The notes: generated by a model not told the origin, from the letters alone. 49,025 bases of DNA from an uncultured Eubacteriales bacterium (GCA_949289125.1 CASEME010000009.1:1-49025); one strand, 5' to 3'. Positions 17,137 to 26,359 are shown, numbered from the stretch's first letter. Made by a program: numbers and translations.

Positions 17137-18153
17137 ATGTCATTATTGGAAGTAAAAAATCTTCATACTTATTTCAAAACGCGTAAAGGTATTGTTAAAG
17201 CTGTCAATGACGTTACTTATTCTGTAGAAGAGGGCAAAACCTTGGGTGTTGTAGGAGAAAGTGGTAGTGGCAAATCTGTCTCTGCAATGAGCATTTTGCA
17301 GTTGTTGGATGGTAACGGATATATTGCCGATGGAGAAATACTATTTGAAGGACAAGATCTTACAAAAGTAAGCCTTCAAGAGATGTACCACATAAGAGGC
17401 AACAAAATTTCCGTCATCTTCCAAGAACCGATGACAAGTTTGAACCCTGTGTTTAATATTCAGCGTCAGTTGAGTGAGCCGTTTATTATTCACCAAGGAA
17501 TGAACAAAAAAGAAGCTGCAGAAAAAGCAGTTGAGATGTTGCGAGCCGTTCAGATTCCTAACCCTGAGGCAGTAGTCAAACAATACCCTCACCAGTTGTC
17601 TGGCGGTATGCGTCAACGCGTAATGATTGCTATGGCATTGGCGTGCAAACCCAAAATTTTGATAGCAGACGAGCCTACAACTGCTTTGGACGTTACGATA
17701 CAAGCACAGATACTGCATTTGATGAACGAGTTGCAGAGAGAAAATGGTACTTCAATCATATTCATTACTCACGACTTGGGCGTTATCAATGAAATGGCAG
17801 ACGATGTTGTGGTTATGTACTGTGGTCAGGTGGTGGAAAAGGCGTCGGCACGAGTTATTTTTTCTAACTGCAAAGTAAGCCATCCTTACACCGAAGGTTT
17901 GATGTATTCTATACCTCGTATAGATAACATTACAGACCGACTTGAACCTATCCCTGGTGCTGTTCCGCACCCTCTGGCATTGCCAAAGGGTTGCAAGTTT
18001 GCTCCTCGTTGTAAATATTGCACACAACGTTGTATGGAAGAAGAGCCCGAACTCAGAGAGGTTGCACCCAATCAATTAGTTAGATGTTTTTATCCTGACA
18101 AGGAGGTGAGAGAAAGTGCCGAACACAAGAAAAAAGTTGTTGTCCATAACTAA
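17137..18153 (+). CDS. oppD: Oligopeptide ABC importer ATPase OppD
   Basis: One of the two ATPases that power the importer. The 338 residues carry Walker A GESGSGKS (about 39-46), a Q-loop at FQEPMTSLNP, the signature LSGGMRQR (about 153-160), Walker B LIADEPTTALD (about 175-185), the switch His in ITHD, and the C-terminal oligopeptide-transporter extension with its cysteine cluster (CKFAPRCKYCTQRC), which in relatives binds an iron-sulfur cluster. All catalytic residues are present. Start ATG follows AAGGAGG. Its 3' end overlaps the oppF start by 38 bases, so translation is probably coupled. Confidence 0.95.
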   Translation: MSLLEVKNLHTYFKTRKGIVKAVNDVTYSVEEGKTLGVVGESGSGKSVSAMSILQLLDGNGYIADGEILFEGQDLTKVSLQEMYHIRGNKISVIFQEPMTSLNPVFNIQRQLSEPFIIHQGMNKKEAAEKAVEMLRAVQIPNPEAVVKQYPHQLSGGMRQRVMIAMALACKPKILIADEPTTALDVTIQAQILHLMNELQRENGTSIIFITHDLGVINEMADDVVVMYCGQVVEKASARVIFSNCKVSHPYTEGLMYSIPRIDNITDRLEPIPGAVPHPLALPKGCKFAPRCKYCTQRCMEEEPELREVAPNQLVRCFYPDKEVRESAEHKKKVVVHN

Positions 18154-19783
18154 TCTGAAAAAATACTTTCCCATCGCCAAGTCGAGCATATTCCAAAAGG
18201 AACAGCTTTATGTAAGAGCCAACGAAGACATTAGCTTTGATATATATGAGGGCGAAACGATAGGTATCGTTGGCGAATCTGGTTGTGGAAAATCCACTTT
18301 GGGACGTGTTATTTTGCAGTTATATGAGCAAACTGCAGGTAGTACTATGTATTATGGTCGTAGCCGTTCCGACCTCGCACCTAAATATGTTGCACATACT
18401 CTCAAGTATGCTGCAAAATATGTAACAAAATATAAACAAGCCAAAGAAAAGGCTGAGAAGCTGACCGCAGAGTGTGAGGCAGCAGGTGATGATGCAACAT
18501 TTTTTCAGTTGCAGGACAAAAACCTTGCTGTTGCCGAAGCAAAGACTGCATTGCACAACGTAGTTACCATCTTGGGCGGATTCATTGTGTTAGAAGACAT
18601 AAGTGAGGGAGCAACGGTATTGCTCAATCGTCACAATGTGCATGTAGCAATGGCAAAGATTCGCCATAAGTTGGAAGAGTTGCATGCTAAGGAAGACTTG
18701 GCAGAGTCCAAACTTGGCGAAGCGGAAAAAGACAGCAAAAAAGCCATTGCACTCGCAAAGCGCGTGGAAAAAATTAAGGCTGCAATCAAAACAAATGAGG
18801 AAACTCTTGTAAAACTCGGAGAAGAAAGGGTAAAGTTTAGACAACAACTTATCGATCTCAAAGAAAAATACAAGGATAACGAAGAATTTCAACGCTACGA
18901 TGCTATGATTGATAAGGGCATTGACTTGGCTCGTCTCAATTACAACGAAATGCGTCAGTTGCGTAGAGATTTGCAGATAATTTTTCAAGATCCGTATTCT
19001 TCGCTCAATCCCCGTATGACGGTCGGTCAAATTATAGAAGAAGGTCTTGTAACGCATAATTTCTTCAAACATGGCTCTCCCAAAATGAAAGAGTATATTT
19101 TGAAGATAATGAATGAGTGTGGTCTGCAAGATTATATGATTCACCGTTATCCGCACCAATTTAGTGGCGGACAACGTCAGCGTATATGTATAGCACGTGC
19201 GTTGGCGGTGCAACCTAAGTTTGTGGTGTGTGACGAATGTGTGTCGGCGTTGGACGTGTCTATTCAGTCACAGATTATCAATCTGTTGCTTGAATTAAAA
19301 GAGCGCGACAATCTCACTTATTTGTTTATTTCACACGATTTGTCGGTAGTGCGCTATATTTCTGACAGAATATGTGTTATGTATTTGGGCAATGTGGTAG
19401 AGTTTGCCGATGCAAAAGTATTGTTTGAAGATCCTCGACATCCCTATACATTGGCATTGCTGTCAAGTATACCTACCACCGATATGGAAAGCCTTAAAAA
19501 AGAGCGAATTTTGCTTGAGGGTAATATTCCAAGTCCTATCAAGCCGCCTACAGGTTGCAAATTCCATACTCGTTGCTATATGGCGACAGAACAATGTAAG
19601 CGTGTACCGCCGCCTTTGGTTGAAGTGGCGCCAGGACATTTAGTTGCTTGCCATAATCTTGATAAAAAGGTTGATGGAAAAGGTAATTATTTGTTCAAAC
19701 TCAAAAAGACGGCAAAACTCGCAAAGTCTACGGAGGCAACAGCCGATGCTAAGGTGGAGAAAGACGCTGAAAAAGGCGAGTAA
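18116..19783 (+). CDS. oppF: Oligopeptide ABC importer ATPase OppF with a roughly 205-residue insertion
   Basis: Second ATPase of the importer, 555 residues against 310-330 normally. Walker A GESGCGKST is at about 53-61. Between about 78 and 282, where normal OppF has a short linker, lies a Lys/Glu/Ala-rich helical segment with coiled-coil character (for example KRVEKIKAAIKTNEETLVKL). The ATPase then resumes as in ordinary OppF: Q-loop IIFQDPYSSLNP (288-299), signature FSGGQRQR (about 349-356), Walker B VVCDECVSALD (Cys where Pro is usual), switch His ISHD and the C-terminal cysteine-containing extension. All catalytic residues remain, so it should work. Start GTG at 18116 has AAGGAGG upstream and lies within the end of oppD. 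Confidence 0.92.
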   Translation: MPNTRKKLLSITNLKKYFPIAKSSIFQKEQLYVRANEDISFDIYEGETIGIVGESGCGKSTLGRVILQLYEQTAGSTMYYGRSRSDLAPKYVAHTLKYAAKYVTKYKQAKEKAEKLTAECEAAGDDATFFQLQDKNLAVAEAKTALHNVVTILGGFIVLEDISEGATVLLNRHNVHVAMAKIRHKLEELHAKEDLAESKLGEAEKDSKKAIALAKRVEKIKAAIKTNEETLVKLGEERVKFRQQLIDLKEKYKDNEEFQRYDAMIDKGIDLARLNYNEMRQLRRDLQIIFQDPYSSLNPRMTVGQIIEEGLVTHNFFKHGSPKMKEYILKIMNECGLQDYMIHRYPHQFSGGQRQRICIARALAVQPKFVVCDECVSALDVSIQSQIINLLLELKERDNLTYLFISHDLSVVRYISDRICVMYLGNVVEFADAKVLFEDPRHPYTLALLSSIPTTDMESLKKERILLEGNIPSPIKPPTGCKFHTRCYMATEQCKRVPPPLVEVAPGHLVACHNLDKKVDGKGNYLFKLKKTAKLAKSTEATADAKVEKDAEKGE

Positions 19784-19946
19784 AGAAGATATTGAAAAAT
19801 ACAAAGAAGAGTTGCGCAAAGAAAAACTAACGCACAAAGATAAGTTTGCGATGTACCTTTCTGCGTTTCTTACAATATTTTTGCCTATTGCTATAGGTCT
19901 TATATTGTTTGCGCTAATAATCCTTTTAATATTTGGAGCAATTTGA
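19746..19946 (+). CDS. Small single-pass membrane protein at the end of the opp operon
   Basis: A 66-residue protein not matched to any family. The start ATG at 19746 lies inside the end of oppF (38-base overlap) and has GGAGG eight bases upstream, which favours it over longer in-frame starts. Residues 1-35 are highly charged with helical, Lys/Glu-rich character (KKASKEDIEKYKEELRKEK); residues 36-64 form one hydrophobic helix ending almost at the C-terminus. Overlap with oppF and position before the operon terminator suggest a small accessory subunit of the importer. Its charged segment could contact the coiled-coil insertion of OppF, but that is speculation. Confidence 0.7.
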   Translation: MLRWRKTLKKASKEDIEKYKEELRKEKLTHKDKFAMYLSAFLTIFLPIAIGLILFALIILLIFGAI

Positions 19947-19973
19947 ATAATAGTTTAGTTTGTTTGTGTAAAG

Positions 19974-20003
19974 AAAGACGTCTGTTGATGCAGGCGTCTT
20001 TTT
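19974..20003 (+). terminator. Intrinsic terminator of the opp operon
   Basis: An 11-bp stem AAAGACGTCTG/CAGGCGTCTTT (one G-U pair), 6-base loop and a T-run, 28 bases after the small membrane-protein gene. Confidence 0.88.
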
Positions 20004-20224
20004 GCTACAATACATTTTGTTCTTTCAAAACTACCAAATATCCATATTTAATGTTCTATATATAGATTGGTTTATTGACTATATGATGTGTCTTAATAAT
20101 TTAATTATTTCTTAAAACATAGGCATATATGTTCGTAGATTTGCTGTTGGCAGGTTAATTGACCACCTTCTGTATTTGTAACAAAAATTTTACAATTTTT
20201 TTTGTCAAAGTAAGAATAAAACAT
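20004..20224. other. A+T-rich spacer before the ribosomal promoter
   Basis: About 220 bases of strongly A+T-rich DNA with several A and T tracts just upstream of the rpsJ promoter. I see no gene. Such tracts can act as UP elements for strong promoters (inference). Confidence 0.4.
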
Positions 20225-20253
20225 TTTACAAAAATAGGGGCTTATGGTATCAT
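20225..20253 (+). promoter_or_regulatory. Promoter of the S10 ribosomal operon
   Basis: TTTACA (20225-20230), 17-base spacer, TATCAT (20248-20253). The spacer contains ATAGGGGCTT and ends in TGG, as does the mfd promoter spacer at 37991-38007. Transcription would start near 20260. Confidence 0.75.
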
Positions 20254-20259
20254 GTTCAA

Positions 20260-20514
20260 GCTGTGCAGTACGGTTTGACGTGTGAGGTTACTGAGAAAAC
20301 AGAAAACTTACACTGACCAGCAGAGCCAAAACAAGAGTTCTGCGTCCGAATCACAGTATCAGTCGGTAAATGACTTAGCCTGTCAGACTGCTGGCGATAC
20401 ACTTGTAGAGCAAATGAAAGTTTGCTTTATATTTTAGGCACAGCAGGACACACACGGTTGTGTTGTCCGCATGGTATTCGGATTGATAAAACAAAAAAGG
20501 AGTAAAAGAAGACT
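20260..20514 (+). promoter_or_regulatory. Structured leader of the S10 operon
   Basis: About 255 untranslated bases with nested pairings: CCAGCAG (20317-20323) with CTGCTGG (20388-20394), TCCGAAT (20345-20351) with ATTCGGA (20476-20482), a local AGCAAA/TTTGCT hairpin (20409-20426) and GGACA/TGTCC with an inner CACA/TGTG stem (20446-20468). The first two pairings interlock, so alternative folds are likely. In E. coli the S10 leader is bound by L4; whether this one is bound by a ribosomal protein is inference. Confidence 0.6.
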
Positions 20515-20823
20515 ATGGCTAACCAAAAAATCAGAATCAAGTTGAAGTCTTACGACCACAATCTCGTCGATCTTGCTTGTTCCAAAATAGTGGAAGCTGC
20601 AAATAAGATGGGAAGTAAGGTTTCTGGCCCCATTCCTCTCCCTACAGAGAGAGAAATCGTAACCGTTTTGCGTGCAACTCACAAGTATAAGGACGCTCGC
20701 GAACAGTTTGAATTGCGCACTTACAAGCGTTTGATCGACATCTACAGCCCTAACGCAAAGACCATCGACAGTCTTATCAAGTTGGACTTGCCCTCCGGCG
20801 TAGAGTTCCGTATCATTCAGTAA
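20515..20823 (+). CDS. rpsJ: 30S ribosomal protein S10 (uS10)
   Basis: A 102-residue protein of the 30S head that also serves as NusE in transcription antitermination with NusB. The sequence matches uS10 throughout, including [15 protein letters not shown] and the C-terminal SGVEFRI, at normal length. It opens the ribosomal cluster, directly after the long leader. Start ATG has AAAGGAGT upstream. Confidence 0.97.
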   Translation: MANQKIRIKLKSYDHNLVDLACSKIVEAANKMGSKVSGPIPLPTEREIVTVLRATHKYKDAREQFELRTYKRLIDIYSPNAKTIDSLIKLDLPSGVEFRIIQ

Positions 20824-20854
20824 CTCATAAATATATCGGAGGTGAACTTTATCA

Positions 20855-21487
20855 ATGAATAAAGCAATCATAGGAAAGAAGTTGGGAATGACTCAGTTGT
20901 TTTTGGACAACGGCACAATGGTTCCCGTTACTGTAGTTAAGGCAGGCCCTTGCACAGTAGTACAAAAGAAAACTGTAGAAAGAGACGGCTACAGCGCCGT
21001 ACAACTCGGTTTTGAAGAAGTAGCAGAAAGAAAGCTCAACAAACCTGAGCTTGGACATCTCAAAAAGGCAAACACGGCCGCTTTGAAACATCTCAAAGAA
21101 TTCAAATTGGACAACGCAGATGCTTTGGAAGTAGGCGCAACAATAGATTGCACAACTTTCAGCGCAGGTGACTTTGTAGACGTTACAGGCACAACAAAAG
21201 GTCACGGTTTTTCCGGTGTTATCAAACGTTGGAATCAACGCAGACTTAAGGAAACACACGGTGTTGGCCCTGTGCACAGAGAAGTAGGTTCTATGGGCGC
21301 TAACAGCTCCCCCTCACGCGTAATGCCCGGCAAACACATGCCTGGTCAGTACGGTGTAGAACAGGTTACCATACTCAACCTTTCGGTAGTAAAAGTCGAC
21401 GCAGAGAAAGGTGTTTTGCTTATCAAGGGAGCAATCCCCGGAGCAAAAAACAGCATTGTTTACGTTCGCAATGCAGTTAAAAAGTAA
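20855..21487 (+). CDS. rplC: 50S ribosomal protein L3 (uL3)
   Basis: A 210-residue early-assembly protein whose long loop reaches the peptidyl transferase centre. The hallmark segment GHGFSGVIKRW and the loop around SMGANSSPSRVMPGKHMPG are intact. Length is normal. Start ATG follows CGGAGGTG. Second gene of the S10 operon, 31 bases after rpsJ. Confidence 0.97.
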   Translation: MNKAIIGKKLGMTQLFLDNGTMVPVTVVKAGPCTVVQKKTVERDGYSAVQLGFEEVAERKLNKPELGHLKKANTAALKHLKEFKLDNADALEVGATIDCTTFSAGDFVDVTGTTKGHGFSGVIKRWNQRRLKETHGVGPVHREVGSMGANSSPSRVMPGKHMPGQYGVEQVTILNLSVVKVDAEKGVLLIKGAIPGAKNSIVYVRNAVKK

Positions 21488-21509
21488 TTGATGAAGGAGT
21501 AATACACTA

Positions 21510-22136
21510 ATGCAAGTAAAAGTTTACAACACACTGGCAAAGGAAGTCGGTACGATGGACTTGGCAGACGAAGTGTTCGGTTGCGAATACAACGAAGCGC
21601 TCATTCATCAATCTGTAGTTACTTACCTTGCCAACCAAAGACAAGGCACAAAGAGCACTCTTACACGTACAGAAGTAAGAGGCGGCGGTATCAAACCTTG
21701 GAGACAAAAGGGAACAGGCCGTGCAAGACAAGGCAGCATCCGTGCTCCGCAATGGATCAAGGGTGGCGTGGTATTTGCACCAAAGCCTCGTGACTTCTCC
21801 AAAAAACTCAACAAGAAAATGAAGCAATCGGCATTCCTTAGTGCATTGAGCTACAAGGTTGCTAACAGCGAATTGGTAGTAGTAGATAAGTTTGCAGTTG
21901 AACAGCCCAAAACCAAATTGGTAGCAGCTATCCTCAAAAACTTCAACTACTCTGACAAAAAAACATTGCTTATCGTAACAGGTGACAACGCAGACGTGTT
22001 GAGAGCGTCCAACAACATTGAAAAACTTACTGTTGTAGATGCAGACCTTGCCAACACATATCAGTTGGTATCCAACGTCAACGTTATTGCCACCAAGGAA
22101 GCAATGCAAAAAATCGAGGAGGCATATAAGGGATGA
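21510..22136 (+). CDS. rplD: 50S ribosomal protein L4 (uL4)
   Basis: A 208-residue protein whose extended loop lines the constriction of the nascent-peptide tunnel; the loop sequence [18 protein letters not shown] is intact. In E. coli L4 is also the feedback repressor of the S10 operon, making it the first candidate ligand for the leader at 20260-20514. The 3' end overlaps rplW by four bases, so the two are translationally coupled. Confidence 0.97.
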   Translation: MQVKVYNTLAKEVGTMDLADEVFGCEYNEALIHQSVVTYLANQRQGTKSTLTRTEVRGGGIKPWRQKGTGRARQGSIRAPQWIKGGVVFAPKPRDFSKKLNKKMKQSAFLSALSYKVANSELVVVDKFAVEQPKTKLVAAILKNFNYSDKKTLLIVTGDNADVLRASNNIEKLTVVDADLANTYQLVSNVNVIATKEAMQKIEEAYKG

Positions 22137-22423
22137 ACGCATACGATATCATCAAACGCCCCGTGTTGACGGAAAAAAGTTATTCGGGTATCCCCCAAAA
22201 AACTTATACTTTTGAAGTAGCAAAAGACGCCAACAAAATTCAGATAAAAAGGGCAGTGGAAGAAATATTCAACGTAAAAGTTGAAAAAGTAACAACGACT
22301 GTCGTCAAAGGCAAGTTGAAAAGACAAGGCAGATACGAAGGTTATACTGCCGATCGCAAAAAGGCAACAGTAAGCCTTACGGCGGACAGCAAGTCTATCG
22401 AGTTCTTCGACAGCTTGTCCTAA
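22133..22423 (+). CDS. rplW: 50S ribosomal protein L23 (uL23)
   Basis: A 96-residue protein at the tunnel exit, the docking site for trigger factor and signal recognition particle. The start region [13 protein letters not shown] and the core [20 protein letters not shown] are typical. The ATG overlaps the rplD stop; the ribosome binding site AGGAGG lies within rplD. Confidence 0.97.
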   Translation: MNAYDIIKRPVLTEKSYSGIPQKTYTFEVAKDANKIQIKRAVEEIFNVKVEKVTTTVVKGKLKRQGRYEGYTADRKKATVSLTADSKSIEFFDSLS

Positions 22424-22441
22424 TACGGAGGAGTACTAACA

Positions 22442-23266
22442 ATGGCTATTAAGAAATACAATCCTACCTCTCCCGCACGCCGCTTTATGTCGGTGTCGGC
22501 TTATGAGGAAATAACAAAGACCACTCCCGAAAAGAGCTTGCTTGCTGTCAACAGCAAGTCCGGCGGCAGAAATGCAACAGGACGTATCACTGTAAGACAC
22601 ATCGGCGGTGGCAACAGAATTAAGTACAGAATAATCGACTTCAAGCGCAACAAGACTGTACCTGCTAAGGTTGCAGCTATCGAATACGACCCCAACCGTA
22701 CAGCAAACATTGCTTTGTTGCATTACCTTGACGGTGAAAAGAGATATATTCTTGCTCCCGTAGGTCTTAACGTAGGCGACACTATAGTTGCTTCTGCTGA
22801 TGCAGATATCAAAGTAGGTAACAACCTTCCTTTGGAAAACATCCCCGTAGGTACAATCGTACACAACATAGAGATGAACCCCGGTAAGGGCGGACAAATT
22901 GCACGTGCTGCAGGTATCTTTGCGCAGCTTATGGCAAAGGAAGGCAAATATGCAACTTTGAGAATGCCCAGCGGCGAAGTAAGACTTGTATTGTTGCAAT
23001 GTCGTGCAACAATCGGTCAGGTTGGCAATCTCGATCACGAAATTGTTTCTATCGGTAAAGCCGGCAAAAAACGTCATATGGGCGTTAAACCTACCGTTCG
23101 TGGTAGCGTAATGAACCCCTGCGATCACCCGCACGGTGGTGGTGAAGGTAAATCACCCGTTGGCCGTCCCGGACCCGTTACTCCTTGGGGTAAACCTGCT
23201 TTGGGTTACAAGACCAGAAAGAAGAAAAAGGCGTCCGATAAGTTTATTATCAAACGCGTCAACTAA
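22442..23266 (+). CDS. rplB: 50S ribosomal protein L2 (uL2)
   Basis: A 274-residue protein needed for subunit joining and peptidyl transferase activity. The conserved C-terminal segment [15 protein letters not shown] with its essential His is intact, as are the OB and SH3-like domains preceding it. Length is standard. Start ATG follows CGGAGGAG. Confidence 0.98.
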   Translation: MAIKKYNPTSPARRFMSVSAYEEITKTTPEKSLLAVNSKSGGRNATGRITVRHIGGGNRIKYRIIDFKRNKTVPAKVAAIEYDPNRTANIALLHYLDGEKRYILAPVGLNVGDTIVASADADIKVGNNLPLENIPVGTIVHNIEMNPGKGGQIARAAGIFAQLMAKEGKYATLRMPSGEVRLVLLQCRATIGQVGNLDHEIVSIGKAGKKRHMGVKPTVRGSVMNPCDHPHGGGEGKSPVGRPGPVTPWGKPALGYKTRKKKKASDKFIIKRVN

Positions 23267-23283
23267 TCGGAGGATAAGTATAA

Positions 23284-23562
23284 ATGAGCAGATCTATAAA
23301 GAAAGGTCCTTACGTTCATGCCAAGTTGCTTAAAAGAGTGCAGGAAATGAACGCAAAAGGCGAAAAGAAAGTTTTGAAAACATGGTCGAGAAGTTCTACT
23401 ATCTTCCCTGATTTTGTAGGACACACAATAGCCGTTCACGACGGCAGAAAGCATGTTCCCGTATATATCACAGAAGATATGGTGGGTTTGAAGTTGGGCG
23501 AATTTGCTCCCACAAGAACATTTAAGGGGCACGCCGGCAGCAAGACGACTGCGTCCAAATAG
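23284..23562 (+). CDS. rpsS: 30S ribosomal protein S19 (uS19)
   Basis: A 92-residue protein of the 30S head that pairs with S13 near the A site. It begins [15 protein letters not shown] and contains [20 protein letters not shown], both diagnostic. Normal length; start ATG follows CGGAGGA. Confidence 0.97.
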   Translation: MSRSIKKGPYVHAKLLKRVQEMNAKGEKKVLKTWSRSSTIFPDFVGHTIAVHDGRKHVPVYITEDMVGLKLGEFAPTRTFKGHAGSKTTASK

Positions 23563-23573
23563 GAGGAAAGACA

Positions 23574-23960
23574 ATGGCTACAAGAATGAAACAAAAAGCT
23601 TTGGCTCGTGAGAACAACAGAGATAAACGTCCTCATGCCGTAGCAAAATATATTCGCATTGCCCCCTCCAAAGTACACGTTGTACTTGACCTTATCAGAG
23701 GTAAGGGATACAGAGAGGCAGTTGCAATTTTGAAAACAACAAGAAAAGCGGCTTGCGACCCCGTACTTAAGGTTGTCAATTCCGCAGCAGCAAACGCCGA
23801 GGTCAATCTCGGTATGAACAAAGAAACTCTTTATGTCGCAGAGTGCTATGCAGATCAGGGACCTACTCTTAAGAGAGTACAGCCTGTTTCCAGAGGCAGA
23901 GCTTACCGCATCTTGAAGAGAACGAGTCACATTACTGTTGTGCTCGACGAGAGAGCATAA
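23574..23960 (+). CDS. rplV: 50S ribosomal protein L22 (uL22)
   Basis: A 128-residue protein whose beta-hairpin lines the exit tunnel and can affect macrolide sensitivity. The hairpin tip region around RVQPVSRGRAYRILKRTSH is intact. It is slightly longer than the usual 110-115 residues because of about 15 extra N-terminal residues (MKQKALARENNRDKR). Start ATG at 23574 is supported by AGGAGG. Confidence 0.96.
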   Translation: MATRMKQKALARENNRDKRPHAVAKYIRIAPSKVHVVLDLIRGKGYREAVAILKTTRKAACDPVLKVVNSAAANAEVNLGMNKETLYVAECYADQGPTLKRVQPVSRGRAYRILKRTSHITVVLDERA

Positions 23961-23978
23961 AGAGGGAGGTACTGACAA

Positions 23979-24659
23979 ATGGGACAAAAAGTTAATCCGC
24001 ACGGAATGAGAGTGGGTGTTATTGCAGATTGGGATTCCAAATGGTTTGCAGACAAAAAAGAGTTTGCAAAGTTCATTAAGGAAGACGACACCATTCGTAA
24101 GTTCCTCAAACAAAAGTACTACAACGCAGGTCTTTCCAAGATTGTTGTGGAAAGAAATGCTGACAAAGTAGTAGTAGACATCTGGACAGGCAGACCTGGC
24201 GTGCTTATCGGCAAGGCCGGTGCTGGTGCAGACGAAATCAAAGCAGACGTCCAAAAGTTGGTAGGAGATACAGCAGTTGCGATAAATATTGTGGAAGTAA
24301 AACGCCCCGATATGGACGCACAACTTGTTGCAGAGGCTATTGCCGCTCAGCTTGAAAAGCGTGTATCTTTCCGCCGTGCAATGCGTCAATGCATGGGCAG
24401 AGCTACCCGCGCAGGCGCTAAGGGTATCAAAACAATGGTATCCGGCAGACTTGATGGTGCAGAAATAGCTCGTACAGAACAATATCACGAAGGTAGTATT
24501 CCTCTTCACACATTGCGTGCAGATATCGATTATGGCTTTGCTGTAGCTAAGACCACTTTCGGTGTAATCGGCGTTAAAGTGTGGATATACAAAGGCGAAA
24601 TACTTCCTAAGAAAAAGAGAACCGTAAAAAAGGAGGTAGCTGACAAGGTTAATGCCTAA
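23979..24659 (+). CDS. rpsC: 30S ribosomal protein S3 (uS3)
   Basis: A 226-residue mRNA-entry protein of the 30S subunit. It shows the [13 protein letters not shown] start, a KH domain with the loop [10 protein letters not shown], and the C-terminal domain with [20 protein letters not shown]. Length is normal. Start ATG follows GGGAGG; the 3' end overlaps rplP by eight bases. Confidence 0.97.
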   Translation: MGQKVNPHGMRVGVIADWDSKWFADKKEFAKFIKEDDTIRKFLKQKYYNAGLSKIVVERNADKVVVDIWTGRPGVLIGKAGAGADEIKADVQKLVGDTAVAINIVEVKRPDMDAQLVAEAIAAQLEKRVSFRRAMRQCMGRATRAGAKGIKTMVSGRLDGAEIARTEQYHEGSIPLHTLRADIDYGFAVAKTTFGVIGVKVWIYKGEILPKKKRTVKKEVADKVNA

Positions 24660-25074
24660 AAGAGTAAAAAGACGTCGTCAATTCCGTGGCAGAATGAAGG
24701 GCGAAGCTCACAAGGGCAACAAAGTTGCCTACGGCGAATACGGTTTGATGGCTATGGAACCCGCTTGGGTTACAAGTAACCAAATAGAGGCTGCGCGTGT
24801 TGCTATGACACGTTTTGTAAAGCGTGGCGGTAAAGTTTGGGTAGATATCTTCCCTCACAAACCCGTTACCAAAAAACCTGCCGAAACCAGAATGGGTAGT
24901 GGTAAAGGTAGCCCTGAATATTGGGTGGCAGTAGTAAAACCGGGCAGAGTGATGTTCGAGATGGCAGGTATCACCGAAGAACAAGCCCGCGAAGCATTGA
25001 GACTTGCAAGCCACAAATTGCCTGTGAAGTGCAAGTTTGTAAAGAAAGAGGTGAATGCAGATGAAAGCAAGTAA
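24652..25074 (+). CDS. rplP: 50S ribosomal protein L16 (uL16)
   Basis: A 140-residue protein that positions tRNA in the A and P sites. Diagnostic segments are [37 protein letters not shown] and the C-terminal [13 protein letters not shown]. Its ATG lies inside the end of rpsC with AAGGAGG 15 bases upstream, an unusually long gap, so coupling to rpsC translation probably matters. Confidence 0.96.
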   Translation: MPKRVKRRRQFRGRMKGEAHKGNKVAYGEYGLMAMEPAWVTSNQIEAARVAMTRFVKRGGKVWVDIFPHKPVTKKPAETRMGSGKGSPEYWVAVVKPGRVMFEMAGITEEQAREALRLASHKLPVKCKFVKKEVNADESK

Positions 25075-25264
25075 CGTTCGCGAACTGAATAACGAGCAGT
25101 TGGTTCAGAAATTGACCGATTTGAAAAAGGAATTGTTCAATCTGCGTCTGTCTCACGCAACAGGTCAATTAAACAATCCTCTTGCACTCAACAACGTCAA
25201 AAAGGACATCGCAAGAGTCAAGACGGTTCTGAGAGAAAGAGAAACTCAGGCTAAGAAGGCGTAA
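25061..25264 (+). CDS. rpmC: 50S ribosomal protein L29 (uL29)
   Basis: A 67-residue two-helix protein near the tunnel exit. The ATG at 25061 ([13 protein letters not shown]) is preferred over one two codons earlier because the GAGG at about 25048 is then nine bases away and the N-terminus matches the family. It overlaps the rplP 3' end by 14 bases. Confidence 0.94.
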   Translation: MKASNVRELNNEQLVQKLTDLKKELFNLRLSHATGQLNNPLALNNVKKDIARVKTVLRERETQAKKA

Positions 25265-25278
25265 GGGGGTAAACAGAG

Positions 25279-25542
25279 ATGGAAAATATGCAAAGAAACA
25301 GCAGAAAAGAAAGAGTAGGCGTAGTAGTGTCCGACAAGATGGACAAGACAATAGTTGTTGCTATCGTCAACAAGTACAAACACCCTCTTTACAAAAAGAC
25401 AGTATCTACCACCAAAAAATATAAGGTGCACGACGAAAACAACGAGTGCGGCGTAGGCGATACAGTACGTATTGCTGAGACAAGAAAGTTGTCTAAGGAC
25501 AAAAACTGGCGCTTGTTGGAGATAGTCGAGAAGGCTAAGTAA
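25279..25542 (+). CDS. rpsQ: 30S ribosomal protein S17 (uS17)
   Basis: An 87-residue OB-fold protein binding the 5' domain of 16S rRNA. The segments [18 protein letters not shown] and [20 protein letters not shown] are standard. Start ATG follows AAGGGGGT. Normal length and position between rpmC and rplN. Confidence 0.96.
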   Translation: MENMQRNSRKERVGVVVSDKMDKTIVVAIVNKYKHPLYKKTVSTTKKYKVHDENNECGVGDTVRIAETRKLSKDKNWRLLEIVEKAK

Positions 25543-25559
25543 GCGAGGAGGACCGATCA

Positions 25560-25928
25560 GTGATACAAGCGCAAACGAGATTGAAAGCCGCAGACAACAG
25601 CGGTGCAAAAGAGTTGATGTGTATTAAGGTGTTGGGCGGCTCCTTCCGCAAATTCGGTAACATCGGCGATGTTATCGTAGCAAGCGTAAAGAGCGCTAAC
25701 CCCGGCGGCGTTGTCAAAAAGGGCGATGTCGTCAAAGCAGTAATAGTAAGAAGCGCAATGGGCGTCAACAGAAAAGACGGTACACACATCCGTTTTGACG
25801 ACAATGCCGCAGTAATAATTGACAATCAGAAGCAACCACGCGGAACTCGTATCTTTGGACCGGTGGCGAGAGAGTTGAGAGAGAAGGACTTTATGCGTAT
25901 CGTATCTCTTGCTCCCGAAGTGCTGTAA
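25560..25928 (+). CDS. rplN: 50S ribosomal protein L14 (uL14)
   Basis: A 122-residue protein at the subunit interface (bridge B8). It begins [18 protein letters not shown], encoded by a GTG start with GAGGAGG upstream, and ends in the usual [12 protein letters not shown]. Length is exact for the family. Confidence 0.97.
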   Translation: MIQAQTRLKAADNSGAKELMCIKVLGGSFRKFGNIGDVIVASVKSANPGGVVKKGDVVKAVIVRSAMGVNRKDGTHIRFDDNAAVIIDNQKQPRGTRIFGPVARELREKDFMRIVSLAPEVL

Positions 25929-25943
25929 GAGGAGGACGCAACA

Positions 25944-26345
25944 ATGGCAAGTATGAATGTTAGATCGGGTGACCTTGTTGAGATACAGGTTGGCTCGGTA
26001 GAAGTTCGCGGCAAGAGAGGCAGAGTAATATCTGTCAATCCCGAAGAGCACACCGTAGTCGTTGAAAACCTCAATATGGTTACCAAACACAAAAAACCCC
26101 GTTCTGCTCAGGATCAGGGCGGTAAAATAGAATTTCCGCGTGCTATTGACGTATCCAACGTAATGGTTGTTTGCCCTAAGTGCGGCAAGGCTACACGCGT
26201 AGGACACGTTTTGGCAGAAAATGGCAAGTACGTAAGATGCTGCAAACAAAAAGATTGTGGTGCAGTTATCGACACACAAGCTAAGAAAAAGCAGGACAAA
26301 GCTGCCGCTAAGAAAAAGAGCAGCAAAAAAGCCGATAACGAATAA
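25944..26345 (+). CDS. rplX: 50S ribosomal protein L24 (uL24), cysteine-containing form with lysine-rich tail
   Basis: A 133-residue assembly-initiating protein; the usual length is 100-105. The KOW domain ([18 protein letters not shown]) is followed by a cysteine cluster, [10 protein letters not shown] then CCKQKDC, likely to bind zinc as in the cysteine-containing L24 variants. The last 25 residues are a Lys/Ala/Ser-rich tail ([16 protein letters not shown]) of the same flavour as other extensions in this genome (S5, L30, OppC). Start ATG follows GAGGAGG. Confidence 0.95.
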   Translation: MASMNVRSGDLVEIQVGSVEVRGKRGRVISVNPEEHTVVVENLNMVTKHKKPRSAQDQGGKIEFPRAIDVSNVMVVCPKCGKATRVGHVLAENGKYVRCCKQKDCGAVIDTQAKKKQDKAAAKKKSSKKADNE

Positions 26346-26359
26346 GGAGGAACAGAGCA

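Noticed and set aside
24652-24700. Alternative downstream start for rplP because of the long ribosome binding site gap
   Set aside because: The N-terminal segment [10 protein letters not shown] is conserved in L16, so the annotated start stands.
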